Shown here piece by piece: positions 18,765 to 33,503 of a stretch of 45,407 nt of DNA. Made by a program: the position numbers and the translations under genes. The stretch's first letter is position 1. Every line of letters starts with the position of its first letter. The stretch is from assembly GCA_016223045.1 (NCBI GenBank), contig JACRPT010000013.1, positions 1 through 45,407 of the forward strand, read 5' to 3'. The notes beneath the pieces are model-generated. The model did not search any database. It was not told where the DNA came from and was given only the letters and a program-made list of their open reading frames with translations. Source of the stretch: Candidatus Eiseniibacteriota bacterium. Lineage in GTDB: Bacteria; Eisenbacteria; RBG-16-71-46.

Positions 18765-18905
18765 TCACGGTGCGAGGACGAGCTTGCGCGTGGCGGTGCG
18801 AAGCGGGCTCTCGAGCCGTACGCAGCAGAGCCCGGGCTGCGCCGCGCGCGCGTCCCACGCGAGATGATGGCGGCCTGCGGGGAGCCTGCCGTCGTGAAGA
18901 CCTGC
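18765..18905 (-). pseudogene. Relic of a T9SS/FlgD-like C-terminal sorting domain
   Basis: A minus-strand frame ending in a stop at 18765 reads HDGRLPAGRHHLAWDAR, then PGLCCVRLE, then TATRKLVLAP. This matches the last beta-strands of the FlgD-like / Por secretion tail (G-LPAG-H---WD-R ... PG-Y-VRLE ... T-KL-L). No start codon, ribosome site or matching upstream body accompanies it. It follows the terminator of the full-length sorting-domain gene at 18990-21848. I read it as the 3' remnant of a deleted secreted-protein gene. Whether the upstream GEVQVF residues in another frame belong to the same relic is uncertain. Confidence 0.5.
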
Positions 18906-18929
18906 ACCTCCCCATCCTGCGCACGCCCG

Positions 18930-18970
18930 GCGCAACAACACAACGGCCGGCACCCGTGAGCGCCGGCCGT
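18930..18970 (-). terminator. Rho-independent terminator after the secreted Asp-box protein gene
   Basis: A perfect 9-bp stem (18943-18951 with 18962-18970) encloses a 10-nt loop. On the minus strand it is followed by TTGTGTTGTTG, a reasonable T-rich tail. It lies about 20 nt past the stop codon at 18990. Confidence 0.7.
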
Positions 18971-18989
18971 CGGTGCCCCGCCTGCCGCG

Positions 18990-21848
18990 TCAGCGGACCA
19001 GCGTCGCCTTCATGGTCAGCGTGCGGCCGCCCTGGGTGAGCCGCACCGCGTAGATCCCCGCGGGCAGGTGCGCCATCTCACGATCGAGCGGGAGCACGTG
19101 GAAGCCCGCGCCCAGGCCGCCCACCTCGCGTTCCATCACCCGCCGGCCCGAGAGGTCGATCAGCTCGAGCGTCGCGGGGGCGCCGCTCGCCAGCGAGAAC
19201 GAGATGCTGATGGACCCCACCGACGGGTTGGGGCGTGCGCCGTGCAGCGCGAACACCGCCGTCGCCGGGACGTCCAGCCAGGTCTCGCCCGCGGTGGCCT
19301 CGCGGCCGCCCACCGGGATGCCCAGCCGGTAGCCGTAGCGCTGCCCGGCCGTCACCGCCGCGTCCTCGTAGGCCACGCGGCTCGTGCCATCGGGCGTCAG
19401 CGTGGCGATGCGGTCCCAGCCGCGGCCGTCCTGCGTCCGGTACAGCGTCACCGGAGTGGCCACGCCCAGCGCCCACGAGAGCCGCACCCGGCCGGCGTCC
19501 GCGCTCGCGCTCACCAGCGAGGCCAGCGCGGCGGTGGCGAGGTTGAACACGTTCAGGTTGCTGCAGCAGGAGAGCGACCGCGCGCCGTTCGCCTGGCTCG
19601 CCGTGAAGCAGAGCTGGACGATGCCGTTGGCGGCCGAATCGGGGATGCCGATCGTCAGCGGCAGCGCGCCCGTCGCCGCGGCCGCGACGGTGGTCGAGCC
19701 GCTCATCGGGAAGCCGGGCCAGCTCCGGTTCGCGGTCAGCGTCCAGTTGAGCGGAGCGCTGAAGACCACGTTGTTGTTCTGGATCTTCTCCGCGAAGCTG
19801 TACGTGGTCCCGGTCGTCACGGTCACCGTGGTGTCGGCCGCGCAGATCGGCAGGTACGTGGCGGCGAGCTTCGCGGTGAAGACGTCCGCGTCACCCAGGC
19901 GCCCGTCGGCCCATGCCATCGCCACGACCCCGTCGCCGCCGTACATGCCGTTGTAGTCGCCCTGATTCGGGATGATGTTGCTCGACGTGGTGGTCCACGC
20001 GGTCTGCGCGGTGGTGGCGACCTGGTTGGCCTCCCACGCCGCGCCGCCGTTGGTGGAGCGGGTGACGTAGACGTGCGAACGCCCGCCGCAGTAGGAGAGC
20101 GCGTCCCGCCAGTCGTACCACATGGCGTAGGCGTACCCCTCGGCCGTGACCGAGACCTCGGGCAGCCACTCCTGGTAGAGAGCCGACGCGTCGTTCACCC
20201 GCAGCGGACCGGTCCAGCTGGTGCCGTTGTCCGAGTAGATGACCATGATGTCCCGGCTGTCACGTCCGTGGATCGCGTCGTTGACCACCCCGAGCCCGGT
20301 CTGGATGCGGTAGCCGCCGGTGCCCGTGCCGCCGCTGGTGTAGGACATCCGCAGGTAGTAGGTGGCCGTGGTCGGCGCGGTGAACACGATGAAGCCGTTC
20401 CCCCCCGCGGGCGCGCTCTGGTCGCCGGTGTAGGCGAGCTGCGTGGTGCCGTCGCTGCAGTAGATGCGGCACTGGTAGAGCGGCCGCGGGATCGAGTCCA
20501 CCCAGAACACGTAGTTCTGCCCGGCGGTGGCGCTCCACTTGAACCAGTCCAGGTCGCTGGTCGAGCTGAACGCGCCGCGGACCTTGTTGCCGATCGTGAA
20601 CAGGTTGGCGGTGGCGGACGTGTTGTTGCTCTCGACCTCGGTCTTGGCGCCGCTCCCGCCGAGCGCGTCGTCGTACCAGTTGAAGGTCTCGTTGTAGGTG
20701 ACGTAGACCCGCCCGCGGTTCGAGCCCGTGCTGCGGTCCACGGCGATGCCCGGCATGTCGATCCCGCGATTGCGATTGTACCCGGGGGCGCCGGTGCCGA
20801 AGTTGGTGAACCAGCTGGCCGCCGTCACCTCGCTGGCGAAGGAGCTGCCGGCGTTGGTGGACTTGCGCAGCTTGACGTAGTCGGCGTCCACCGGGCCGAT
20901 CTCGTACCACACCACGTACACCTCGCCGCTCGGGCCGGGCGCCGGGCGCGAGCCCTGCACGTAGCCGGTCGAGCCCGCGAGGTTCATGGTCTGGGCCGCG
21001 CTCCAGGTGACGCCGCTGTCGGTCGAGCGCTGGACCTTGATGTCGCCGGTGGTGGCGGTGAACAGCGTGTAGGTGACGTAGAGGTTGCCGTTCAGCGAGT
21101 CCACCGCGCACCAGGGTTTGTCGTACGCCACCGTGGAGTTGGACCCGGACGCCACGATGCGCGGCGTGCCCCAGGTGAAGGTGCTGCCGGAGAAGGTGCC
21201 CCTGACCACGCCGATCCCGTTGGTGGTGCTGGTCGGGTAGAGGATGCCGCAGTACCAGAACTCGCCGGTCTTCTCGTTGAGCGTGATGATCGGGTCGCTG
21301 AGCCAGCATTGCGTCGGGGCGCCGCTCGGGTGCGGCGGCGAGCCGATGTCGGTCCAGGTCGCGCCGCCGTCGGTGGTGACGCCGACGCCCTGCGTATCGC
21401 CGCCGCTGGTGAATCCCTGACCGTCGTTCCAGGCGCACGCGCCGTAGTTGCCGTTCATCGCCAGGCTCTGCTCGGCCTGCCCGGCGGTGGCGCCGTCGCC
21501 GGTCTTGTCATTGGCCTTCACGTTGCCGGGCACCGCCAGCGCGCCGAGCGCACCGAGCTCCGACGCGGGGCGGATCTGGATCGGCGTCCCCGGCGTGACC
21601 GCCTGCTCGGCGGGGTTCTGGCGCACCCTCTGGCCTTTCCCGGGGCGGGCGCGGTGCTGGGTGCTGGCCCGGACGATCCGCTTCCTCGCGCCTTCCAGCA
21701 CGCGCTCGATCTTGGCGTCGTGCATGCCCTGGCTGCCCTGGGCATAGACGGGCGGCTCGTCCTGGGCGCGCGCGGCGGGAACGATCAGGAAGAGGATGGG
21801 GAGTGCGAAGAGGAAGCAGCGGCGAACGGAGGGGTAGTTGCGGCGCAT
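18990..21848 (-). CDS. Secreted Asp-box (BNR/sialidase-like) protein with PPC domain and T9SS-type sorting tail
   Basis: The protein has 952 aa. A signal peptide covers about residues 1-28 (cleavage after ARA). Several Asp-box-like turns (at about 159-165, 275-282, 330-337, 539-545 and 598-605; for example TTDGGATW and STDSGVTW) indicate a beta-propeller as in sialidases and exo-alpha glycosidases. A bacterial pre-peptidase C-terminal (PPC) domain lies at about 403-518 (EVESNNTSATAN, DLDWFKW, YYLRMSY). The C-terminal ~85 residues (ARPNPSVGSISISFSL, LELIDLSGRRV, LPAGIYAVRL) form a Por/T9SS type A-like tail. The ATG at 21848 has GGAAGGAG upstream and begins the signal peptide. Catalytic residues of sialidases are not evident, so it may be a binding or structural surface protein. 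Confidence 0.85.
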   Translation of the reverse strand: MRRNYPSVRRCFLFALPILFLIVPAARAQDEPPVYAQGSQGMHDAKIERVLEGARKRIVRASTQHRARPGKGQRVRQNPAEQAVTPGTPIQIRPASELGALGALAVPGNVKANDKTGDGATAGQAEQSLAMNGNYGACAWNDGQGFTSGGDTQGVGVTTDGGATWTDIGSPPHPSGAPTQCWLSDPIITLNEKTGEFWYCGILYPTSTTNGIGVVRGTFSGSTFTWGTPRIVASGSNSTVAYDKPWCAVDSLNGNLYVTYTLFTATTGDIKVQRSTDSGVTWSAAQTMNLAGSTGYVQGSRPAPGPSGEVYVVWYEIGPVDADYVKLRKSTNAGSSFASEVTAASWFTNFGTGAPGYNRNRGIDMPGIAVDRSTGSNRGRVYVTYNETFNWYDDALGGSGAKTEVESNNTSATANLFTIGNKVRGAFSSTSDLDWFKWSATAGQNYVFWVDSIPRPLYQCRIYCSDGTTQLAYTGDQSAPAGGNGFIVFTAPTTATYYLRMSYTSGGTGTGGYRIQTGLGVVNDAIHGRDSRDIMVIYSDNGTSWTGPLRVNDASALYQEWLPEVSVTAEGYAYAMWYDWRDALSYCGGRSHVYVTRSTNGGAAWEANQVATTAQTAWTTTSSNIIPNQGDYNGMYGGDGVVAMAWADGRLGDADVFTAKLAATYLPICAADTTVTVTTGTTYSFAEKIQNNNVVFSAPLNWTLTANRSWPGFPMSGSTTVAAAATGALPLTIGIPDSAANGIVQLCFTASQANGARSLSCCSNLNVFNLATAALASLVSASADAGRVRLSWALGVATPVTLYRTQDGRGWDRIATLTPDGTSRVAYEDAAVTAGQRYGYRLGIPVGGREATAGETWLDVPATAVFALHGARPNPSVGSISISFSLASGAPATLELIDLSGRRVMEREVGGLGAGFHVLPLDREMAHLPAGIYAVRLTQGGRTLTMKATLVR

Positions 21849-22164
21849 GGGGGAAGCTCCTTCCGAGGGGTGAGTGGGCCGGAGGTGCGGCACGCTTCCG
21901 AAGTCCTTGGATTCTCCGCCCCGCCCGCGACCGGCTTCAAGGGGAAACCACGCGACGAGGTGGCGGAAGCGGGCCCTCGGGGGCCGGAGCATCCGGGCCG
22001 GGGGTGGCGGAAGGGATGGGAAGCGGGGCGCGTCAAAGAGGCGAGCCGGAGCTCCGACCGCAAAGCGCCCTGCTACCAGGCCGCGCGTGTGTCCAAAAGG
22101 AGCCGGGCCGCCCCGCGCAAGCGGAGTGGCCCGGGGATCGTCCGGCATCCCGCAAGGCGCAGGG
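21849..22164. other. Intergenic region between kbl and the secreted-protein gene
   Basis: It holds the kbl terminator (22095-22134) and the leader of the 18990-21848 gene. A weak candidate promoter for that gene on the minus strand is TTGAAG (21952-21947) with GAGAAT 18 nt downstream (21928-21923). I see no gene here. The open frame extending upstream of the ATG at 21848 lacks a ribosome site and would bury the signal peptide. Confidence 0.4.
22095..22134 (-). terminator. Rho-independent terminator after kbl
   Basis: A 14-bp stem (22103-22116 with 22121-22134; one mismatch and one G-U) closes a GCAA tetraloop. On the minus strand a CTCCTTTTGG tail follows. It ends the uvrA-tdh-kbl transcription unit about 30 nt past the kbl stop. 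Confidence 0.75.
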
Positions 22165-23382
22165 TCAGGCGCGCGCCTCCCGCATCCCCCTGAGCACTCC
22201 CAGCTCGCGCCCGACCCGGGTGAACGCGGCGACCGCGCGGTCCAGGTGCGCCGGCTCGTGGGCCGCCGAGATCTGGACGCGGATGCGCGCCTGGCCCTGG
22301 GGCACCACCGGGTAGGAGAAGCCGATGACGTAGACGCCCTGGTCGAGCAGCCGCCGCGCCATCTCGTGCGCCAGCTTCTCGTCGTAGAGCATGATCGGCA
22401 CGATCGGGTGGTCCCCGGGCCTGATCTCGAAGCCGGCCGCGGTCATCTCCGAGCGGAACTTCCGGGTGCTGGCCTCGAGCCGGTCCCTGAGCTCGGTGGT
22501 GCGCGAGAGCAGGTCGAACACGGCGATGCTGGCGCCCACCACCACGGGCGGCAGGGTGTTCGAGAACAGGTAGGGCCGCGAGCGCTGGCGCAGCATCTCG
22601 ACGATCTCGGCGCGCCCGGTGGTGAAGCCGCCGATCGCTCCGCCCAGCGCCTTGCCCAGTGTGCCGGTGACGATGTCCACCCGCCCCCGCACGCCGGCTT
22701 GCTCGACCGAGCCGCGCCCGGTGCGGCCGACGAAGCCGAGCGCGTGGGAGTCGTCCACCATGACCAGTGCGTGGTGGCGTTCGGCCAGGTCGCAGATCGA
22801 CTTCAGGTCGGCCACCGTGCCGTCCATGCTGAACACCCCGTCGGTGGCCACGAGCTTCTGCCGGCAGCCCTTCGCGTCGGCCTCCTTCAGGCACCGCTCG
22901 AGCTCGGCCATGTCGTTGTTCGCGTAGCGCCAGCGCTGCGCCTTGCACAGCCGCACGCCGTCGATGATCGAGGCGTGGTTCAGGGCGTCCGAGATGATCG
23001 CGTCCTCTTCGCCCAGCAGCGGCTCGAACACCCCGCCGTTGGCGTCGAAGCAGGCGGCGTAGAGCAGCGTGTCCTCGGTGCCGACGAATTCGGCGATCCG
23101 GCGCTCCAGCGTCTTGTGCAGGTCCTGGGTGCCGCAGATGAAGCGCACCGAGGAGAGCCCGTAGCCGTGGCTGTCGAGCGCGCGATGCGCGGCGGCGATG
23201 ACCTCGGGATGGCTGGAGAGGCCGAGGTAGTTGTTGGCGCAGAACACCAGCACCTCGCGCCCGTCCGCCAGCCGCACCACCGGCCCCTGCGGCGAGGTCA
23301 GCACGCGCTCGTCCTTGTAGAGCCCGTCCTCGCGGATCCTCCCCAGCTCGGCCTGGAGCCGGGGCTTCAGCGTCGCGTCCAT
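22165..23382 (-). CDS. kbl: Glycine C-acetyltransferase (2-amino-3-ketobutyrate CoA ligase)
   Basis: This PLP enzyme (405 aa) of the alpha-oxoamine synthase family cleaves 2-amino-3-oxobutyrate with CoA into glycine and acetyl-CoA. Landmarks are [45 protein letters not shown] and the Schiff-base Lys244 in [10 protein letters not shown]. The ATG at 23382 is preferred over the one at 23394 because it has GGGAGG four bases upstream and gives the usual MDATLKP start. It follows tdh, its pathway partner, but a 183-bp nested palindrome lies between the two and ends only a few bases before this ribosome site. Confidence 0.94.
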   Translation of the reverse strand: MDATLKPRLQAELGRIREDGLYKDERVLTSPQGPVVRLADGREVLVFCANNYLGLSSHPEVIAAAHRALDSHGYGLSSVRFICGTQDLHKTLERRIAEFVGTEDTLLYAACFDANGGVFEPLLGEEDAIISDALNHASIIDGVRLCKAQRWRYANNDMAELERCLKEADAKGCRQKLVATDGVFSMDGTVADLKSICDLAERHHALVMVDDSHALGFVGRTGRGSVEQAGVRGRVDIVTGTLGKALGGAIGGFTTGRAEIVEMLRQRSRPYLFSNTLPPVVVGASIAVFDLLSRTTELRDRLEASTRKFRSEMTAAGFEIRPGDHPIVPIMLYDEKLAHEMARRLLDQGVYVIGFSYPVVPQGQARIRVQISAAHEPAHLDRAVAAFTRVGRELGVLRGMREARA

Positions 23383-23395
23383 CGCCCCTCCCATG

Positions 23396-23578
23396 GTGTC
23401 CTGAGTCAGAGATTCGCCTGCATTCGGCCGCCCGACCCACGCTTCGCGCGGGTACCCCGCCCGCCCCGCGGCGTTACTCCTCCTCGACGACTCTCCTGGA
23501 GTCGACTTCGTCGTCGCGCCTTGCGGGGCGGGCGCAGCGACGCCCTCGGTGCGACGGCGAACCTCTGACTCAGGACAC
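23396..23578. repeat. 183-bp nested palindrome (MITE-like) between tdh and kbl
   Basis: The outer arms are 23-bp inverted repeats with one mismatch (23396-23418 and 23556-23578, beginning GTGTCCTGAGTCAGAG). Inside lies a second inverted pair (CGCCCGCCCCGC near 23458-23475 with GCGGGGCGGGCG near 23523-23535) and a central hairpin (GACTC with GAGTC, flanked by CGACGA and TCGTCG). The whole would fold into one long interrupted stem-loop in RNA or single-stranded DNA. No open frame fits inside, and no clear target-site duplication is visible. The first base of the right arm supplies the G of the tdh TAG stop codon. No second copy is in this window. Confidence 0.75.
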
Positions 23579-24683
23579 TACGCGCTCTGGCCCCAGGGCA
23601 CGAGCACGACCTTGCCCGCGCTCCCCGAGCGCAGGAGCGCGATGGCCTCGGCGAACTGCTCCATCGGCATGACGTGGGTGATGGCCGGGCGGATGTCGAG
23701 GCGTCCCGAGCCCAGCAGGTTGTCCATCTGGTACCAGGTGTCGTACATGCGCCGGCCGATCACGCCGTAGAGCGTGATCCCCTTGAAGATCACCAGCCGG
23801 TTCCAGTCCAGCTCGAACGGCTCCTTGGGCAGCCCGAGCAGCGACATGCGGCCGCCGTTCCGCAGCGCCGCCAGCCCGTCGCGCATCGCCTGGGGGCTGC
23901 CGGACATCTCGAGCACGCCGTCCAGACCCCTGCCGTCGGTGATCTCCGAGACCCGCGTGACGAAGTCCTCCTTCGCGGCATCGATGACCGCGTCGGCGTT
24001 CATGCGGCGCGCCAGGTCGAGCCGGTACGGCGAGACGTCGCTGGCGATCACGCGCGCGGCGCCCGCCGCGCGCGCCACCCCCACCGCGAACAGGCCGATC
24101 GGGCCGCAGCCGGTGACCGCGATGTTGCAGGCGGCGAGCGGCCCGGCGAAGGCGGTGTGCACGGCGTTGCCGAGCGGCTCCATCACCGCCGCGACCTGGA
24201 TCGGGATGCTGGCGGGCGCACGCCAGGCGTTGGTGGCCGGCACGGTGACGTACTCGGCGAAGCCGCCGTCCACGTCCACGCCCAGGATCTTCGTGTTCTG
24301 GCACACGTGCCCGTTGCCGGTGCGGCAGGCCAGGCAGTGGTTGCAGACGATGTGGCTCTCGCACGAGACCCGCTCGCCCGTGCGGAACTCCGTCACCCCG
24401 GGACCCAGCGCCAGGATCTCGCCGACGAACTCGTGGCCCAGCGTCACCGGCGGCCGGAGGCGGCCCTGCGACCAGCGGTCCCACTCGAAGATGTGCAGGT
24501 CGGTGCCGCACACCCCGGCGCGCAGCACGCGGAGCAGCAGTTCGCCCGCCCCCACGGTCGGGACGGGCACTTCGCGGATCTCGGCGCCGGGCCCCGCCTG
24601 CGCCTTGACCACCGCCCTCATGGTGCGCTGCGTGAGCGGGCTCGACGTTCGGGGAATCTCGGTGGGAACAGGAGTGATGGGGT

Positions 24684-24687
<4 letters not shown>
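23578..24687 (-). CDS. tdh: L-threonine 3-dehydrogenase
   Basis: This zinc-dependent medium-chain dehydrogenase (369 aa) oxidises threonine to 2-amino-3-oxobutyrate with NAD. It shows the catalytic-zinc Cys in AGVCGTDLHIFEWD, GHEFVGE, the structural-zinc cluster CNHCLACRTGNGHVC and the nucleotide-binding VTGCGPIGLFAVG. EWD and NTKILGVDVDGGFAEY are typical of threonine rather than alcohol dehydrogenases. The ATG at 24687 overlaps the uvrA stop by 4 nt. An internal ATG at 24621 (MRAVVKAQ) is where shorter homologues begin, but it lacks a ribosome site. The product is the substrate of Kbl, encoded next. Confidence 0.93.
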
Positions 24688-27560
<2,873 letters not shown>

Positions 27561-27569
27561 GACGCGCGG

Positions 27570-27578
27570 ACTATAGCA
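27570..27578 (-). promoter_or_regulatory. Extended -10 promoter of uvrA, leaderless transcript likely
   Basis: On the minus strand TGCTATAGT (27578-27570) is an extended -10 element (TGn plus TATAGT, five of six matches). The start site would fall about 7 nt downstream, within two or three bases of the uvrA ATG at 27560. There is no Shine-Dalgarno sequence. No good -35 is seen, as expected for an extended -10. Confidence 0.55.
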
Positions 27579-27629
27579 GGGCGGGCGAACGAGCGGGTCG
27601 CGTGCTGCGGGGGACTCGCGACGCTTCGA

Positions 27630-27772
27630 GCTCCCGGCACCCGGCAGCACTCGGCGAGACTCGAGTCGAGCGCGGAGGGCAGGATGCCCGGAGCGCTTCG
27701 ACGAGGAGCTGCCGCGCCGTCAGGATGACGGCGCGCAGCGGGTCTCGCAGAGTGCTGCCGGGTGCCGGGAGC
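27630..27772. repeat. 143-bp nested palindrome upstream of uvrA
   Basis: The 30-bp arms (27630-27659 and 27743-27772, beginning GCTCCCGGCACCCGGCAGC) are inverted repeats with a single mismatch. Within lies a perfect 10-bp hairpin with a GGA loop (27713-27735). The element fills the gap between the end of the efflux operon and the uvrA promoter. Its arm sequence is unrelated to the palindrome at 23396-23578, but the architecture is the same: long near-perfect arms, inner hairpins, no gene. It could serve as a terminator-like barrier, a MITE, or a nucleoid-protein or repair-protein site. Confidence 0.75.
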
Positions 27773-27808
27773 AGCAGGCACGGCCAGGTCTTCAATGGCT
27801 CGTGGGAC

Positions 27809-29079
27809 CTACTCCCAGCGCAGCGCCTCGACCGCATCGAGACGCGAGGCGCGCACCGCGGGGTACATGCCGAAGAACACCCCGACCGCCACCGAGAAGC
27901 CGAAGGCCACGAACACCGACCACCACGGCGTGTAGGCCGGGAGGCCCGAGAGCGCGCGCACCAGCTGCCCGGTGCCGGCGCCCAGCGCGACGCCGGCGAT
28001 GCCGCCCGCGCCGGTCAGGGTGGCCGCCTCCTGCAGGAACTGGAGCAGGATGGAGCGCCGCGGGGCGCCGCCCCCCTTGCGCAGGCCGATCTCGCGGCTG
28101 CGCTCGGTCACCGCCACCAGCATGATGTTCATCACGCCGATGCCGCCCACCAGCAGCGCGATCGAGGAGATCAGGAACATCACCAGGTAGGTGGCGCCGG
28201 TGAGCTGGTTGTAGAGGTCGGCGAGCGCGTCCTCGGTGAACACCGCGAAGTCGTCGGAACCGCGCGGCGGCACGTGGCGGCGGCGGCGCAGCACCTCGAG
28301 GATCTCGTCCACCGCCGCCGCGGTGCGCTCCGGCGCGACCGCCACCGCGTTCAGGTAATACTCGCCGCGCCGGGGGACGTAGAACGGCGCGTCGTCGGGC
28401 GGCGGGAAGTACTTCTCCAGCGTGGTGTAGGGGACGGTGATGACCTCGTCCGGGTTGAAGAACAGGCTGCGGCCCTTGGGCTCGAGCTCCCCCACCACCC
28501 GGAACGGCACGCGGTTGATGTGCACCGTCTTGCCGATGGGATCGCCGCCGCTCATCAGCGCCTGGCGGATGTCCCGGCCCAGCACCACCACCTGGGCGCG
28601 ATGGAGCACTTCCTCCTCGGTGAAGAAGCGTCCCAGCCAGGGATCGTAGCGGTTCACCACCTGGACCTTCGGGTCGGCGCCGATGATCTGCACGCCCCGG
28701 GTGGTGCGGCCCCGGTACGCGAGCGTCACCGCGTCCAGGAAGCCGATCACCGAGACCTCGCGCACGTCGGGACACAGCCGGCGGATGGCGTCGGCGTCCT
28801 GCGGGCTGAAGGCGTGGCGGCGCCGCAGGCTGTCGGGGAAGCCGCCGGTGAAGAACCCCGGCTTGAACTTGCGGACGTAGATGGTGTGCGAGCCGAACGA
28901 CGAGATCGAGGTCTCGACCGTGCGGTTGAAGCCCTGGATGATGCTCGCCATCGCCACCACGGTAGCCACGCCGATGACCACGCCGAGCGTGGTCAGGCCG
29001 GAGCGCATGCGGTTGGCGCGCAGCGAGCCCAGGGCCATGCGCACGATGGACGGGACGAGCGCCCGCAGCGAGGCCGCGC

Positions 29080-29083
<4 letters not shown>
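27809..29083 (-). CDS. MacB-type ABC permease B2 (FtsX domain, 424 aa)
   Basis: This inner-membrane permease of the MacB/LolCE type has an N-terminal helix (LTTLGVVIGVATVVAMASI), a large periplasmic MacB core domain and three C-terminal helices. The FtsX hallmark VAVTERSREIGLRKGGGAPRRSILLQFL lies between helices 2 and 3. Its length equals that of the gene at 30304-31578 (also 424 aa), and the two align throughout (NTIYIRR/HTIYVRK, VPYTTLEKYF/VPYTVIDKYW), so they are duplicates. The usual RKALGA in the FtsX loop is RKGGGA here, a small deviation in the coupling region. The start overlaps the previous stop by 4 nt. It is the last gene of the operon. Confidence 0.9.
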
Positions 29084-30297
<1,214 letters not shown>

Positions 30298-30303
30298 GCG
30301 GGG

Positions 30304-31574
30304 CTATTCGTAGCGCAGGGACTCGACCGGGTCCAGGCGGGAGGCGCGCAGCGCCGGGTACAGCCCGAAGAACACGCCCACCAGGGCCGAGAACCCGAGC
30401 CCCACGATCACCGACCACAGCGAGACGTAGGTCGGCAGCGGGCTCACCGCCTTCACCAGCGCCGAGATCCCCGCTCCCAGCGCCACCCCGACGGCCCCGC
30501 CGGCCGCGGTGAGCACCACGGCCTCGACCAGGAACTGCGCGAGGATGGCGCGGCGCGGGGCGCCCAGCGCCTTGCGCACCCCGATCTCGCGCGTGCGTTC
30601 GGTCACCGCCACCAGCATGATGTTCATCACGCCGATGCCACCGACCACCAGCGCGATCGACGAGATCAGCGTCATCAGCGCCACGATGCCGCCGGTGACG
30701 GTGTTGTAGAGCTGCAGGAACGCGTCGTCGGTGAACACCACGAAGTCGTTCCGCTTGTTGCTCGGCAGGTGCCGGCGGACGCGCAGCACCTCGCTGATCT
30801 CGCGCTGCGCCTCCTCGCTCCGGTCGGGCGACACCGCGATGGCGTCGAGGAACAGCTCGCCGCGCTTCGGGAACCACGGCGGCGCGCTGGGCGGGGCGGC
30901 CCAGTACTTGTCGATCACGGTGTAGGGCACGACCGCGACCTCGTCGAAGTTGTTCCCCAGCAGCTTGCCCTTCGAGGTGAACTCGCCGACCACGGTGAAC
31001 GGGATGGTGCCGACGTGCACGGTCTGGCCGATCGCATTCCGGTTCCCGAACATCGCGTCGCGCGTGTCCCTGCCGATCACCACCACGCTGGCGCGGCGCT
31101 CGACCTCCTGGTCGGTGAAGAAACGCCCGCGCTCCAGTTCGTAGCCGTGGGTGAGCAGGTGGTCGTGGTTGGTGCCGTAGACGAAGGTGAGCTTGGTCTT
31201 CTTCTCGCGGTAGCTCAGGCGCAGGTCGTCGAACGGGAACTTCCACGGAGAGATCGCCTTCACCGCCGGGCTGTGCGCCAGGATCGCCTCGGCGTCCGCC
31301 ATGGTGAAGGCCCGGCGCTGCTTGAGGCTGTCGGGGACGCCGAAGCTGAACTGGACGCCGGGCCGGATGCGGCGGATGTAGATGGTGTTGCTCCCGAGCG
31401 AGCGGATGCTCTGCTGGAACGAGCGCTGGAAGCCGTTGATGAGCGACACCATGCCGATCACGGTGGCCACGCCGATGACGATGCCGAGCAGCGCGAGCAG
31501 CGTGCGCAGCCGGTTCGCGACCAGCGCGAGCCCTGCCATGCGGAAGGTCTCGAGGAGCAGGCCGGCGTTCACGT

Positions 31575-31578
<4 letters not shown>
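30304..31578 (-). CDS. MacB-type ABC permease B1 (FtsX domain, 424 aa)
   Basis: This MacB-core/FtsX permease has a first helix LLALLGIVIGVATVIGMVSL, a periplasmic core with SLGSNTIYIRRIRPG and GRFFTDQEVERRASVVVIG, and a C-terminal FtsX block with VAVTERTREIGVRKALGAPRRAILAQFL. The GTG start at 31578 overlaps the preceding stop (GTGA) and yields a 424-aa protein identical in length to its paralogue at 27809-29083. It is the second permease after the ATPase gene and probably forms a heterodimer with permease A1. Confidence 0.9.
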
Positions 31579-33496
<1,918 letters not shown>

Positions 33497-33503
33497 CGGT
33501 CCC

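Noticed and set aside
19068-22193. 1041-codon plus-strand open frame
   Set aside because: It is antisense to the secreted Asp-box protein gene, has no domain and has a biased composition.
23396-23578. Rho-independent terminator between tdh and kbl
   Set aside because: The arms are far too long, there is no T-tract, and kbl, the pathway partner, lies downstream without another obvious promoter.
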